Positions 63,329 through 64,000 of a stretch of 64,000 nucleotides of DNA are shown one piece after another (the stretch's first letter is position 1; each line of letters begins with the position of its first letter). The notes under the pieces were generated by a model, which did not search any database, had not been told where the DNA came from, and saw nothing but the letters and a program-made list of their open reading frames with translations. The stretch is from CAZHHH01 sp052400685 (GTDB lineage: Bacteria; Bacteroidota; Bacteroidia; Bacteroidales; Marinilabiliaceae), in the NCBI GenBank assembly GCA_052400685.1, contig JBQTGJ010000002.1; one strand, written 5' to 3'. Made by a program: the position numbers and the translations under genes.

Positions 63329-64000
63329 TTACTGATTATTAATTAGTTCTTCCAACTCTTTGATTCGACGTGCAAAGTAAATGTTTTTTTCGGGATATTT
63401 CAAACGCAGACGATTGAATATATCTATTGCTTTCAAAAAATGCTTCTGCCGAATATAAATATTAGCCAGTGTTTCGGTCAATAAATCGTCGTGTTCCTGA
63501 ACACTATTAACCGATATGTCAACATTTACTGGAGGTTCTTTATCGCCAGCCACTGAACGAATACGATGCGAAGTGTTCTTTTTTAAAAAACTGTCTATCA
63601 AATCCATTTTTTTGCCGTCCGGCGCTGATTTTTGTTTTGTTTCTTGTTTTATGACTTCGGGAGCCGGCTGGTATCTTAATACGCTAAGCCATTCAGAAAA
63701 AGAACGTGCATCATTTGCGGTAATAGAGGACTCCGAAGCTGTTAAATGATAGGACGATGGCAGACCCAATTCGTATCCCAACAAATCGCCGCTGGGAAGT
63801 ACAATATTTTCTTCATCCTCCGGCAAACTGGATTCAATAATCTGGCGCTGATTATCATCAGTATTATAACGATCTGAAGAATAATTAAACGTAGTACCGG
63901 ATGGTGTCGTAAACACATCATTTACGTCGAAATAATCAGGCCCGTTCACCCCTACAGGTTGCTCCAAAATATCAGAATCAGGGACAGACACTTCTGATTC
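63329..64000 (-). CDS. Protein with C-terminal TPR-like helices (partial, runs off window)
   Basis: The frame is open to the right edge (ESE lies before a GTG codon at 63991 that is probably not the start), so at least 224 residues. The visible N-terminal part is acidic, Ser/Thr-rich and probably disordered. The last ~55 residues (LANIYIRQKHFLKAIDIFNR, LRLKYPEKNIYFARRIKELE) form TPR-like helices. Position upstream of secG matches the TPR gene in many Bacteroidota. Function unknown. Confidence 0.7.
   Translation of the reverse strand, partial: ESEVSVPDSDILEQPVGVNGPDYFDVNDVFTTPSGTTFNYSSDRYNTDDNQRQIIESSLPEDEENIVLPSGDLLGYELGLPSSYHLTASESSITANDARSFSEWLSVLRYQPAPEVIKQETKQKSAPDGKKMDLIDSFLKKNTSHRIRSVAGDKEPPVNVDISVNSVQEHDDLLTETLANIYIRQKHFLKAIDIFNRLRLKYPEKNIYFARRIKELEELINNQ

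Overview
The window looks like a chromosomal segment of a Bacteroidota bacterium, probably order Bacteroidales/Marinilabiliales. The evidence is a type IX secretion sorting domain, paired ExbD genes, RprXY-type two-component genes, SusC-free envelope genes with few Shine-Dalgarno sites, TATTTTTG-type -7 boxes and many long PAS/GAF proteins. The genus call is inference. There is no phage, plasmid, CRISPR array or rRNA operon. One tRNA (Arg, CCG) was found.

Layout. 1-1262: end of a TonB-energising ExbB/ExbD operon, with a terminator. 1307-5360: leuS, a hexose-6-phosphate mutarotase, tRNA-Arg. 5360-16430: an accessory-looking stretch with a giant PAS/GAF sensor lacking an output domain, a type IX-secreted cadherin-repeat protein, two tail-collar (microcystin-dependent family) proteins, a secreted unknown and a HemG-type flavoprotein. 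The gaps here carry many copies of a palindromic repeat. 16428-19600: cobalamin riboswitch, then btuF-btuC-btuD. 20246-29210: FAD/FeS oxidase, dprA, aroB-aroA, DEAD-box helicase. 29760-31095: twin hsp20 genes, each with the same sigma-54 promoter architecture. 31101-37011: MATE exporter, tandem Mn-type and Fe-type superoxide dismutases, nitroreductase, folE, an outer-membrane beta-barrel. 37159-43163: GH115 alpha-glucuronidase and a receiver/PEP-synthase-like fusion. 43389-49007: TetR-controlled TolC/HlyD/ABC-2 efflux operon without an ATPase gene. 49189-64000: housekeeping genes (lepA, rprXY, rnc-fabF-acpP, purN, M23 peptidase, YitT, groESL, secG, TPR protein).

Most notable signals. (1) A ~70-bp structured element, outer palindrome CATATGRAAC...GTTCCATATG, sits just upstream of three exported-protein genes and occurs as a four-copy array at 34251-34600; several copies encode a tiny MKRA-type peptide. 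(2) A second, ~135-bp imperfect palindrome is scattered through at least eight intergenic gaps, with compensatory changes in its stem. (3) Both hsp20 genes have a sigma-54 promoter preceded by two GCCATAATGTC-type palindromes exactly 31 bp apart, conserved while the DNA between them has diverged. (4) Two large signalling or enzymatic proteins have unusual domain content: a 1207-residue PAS/GAF protein with no kinase or cyclase domain, and a receiver + PEP/pyruvate-binding fusion with no swivelling phosphohistidine domain.
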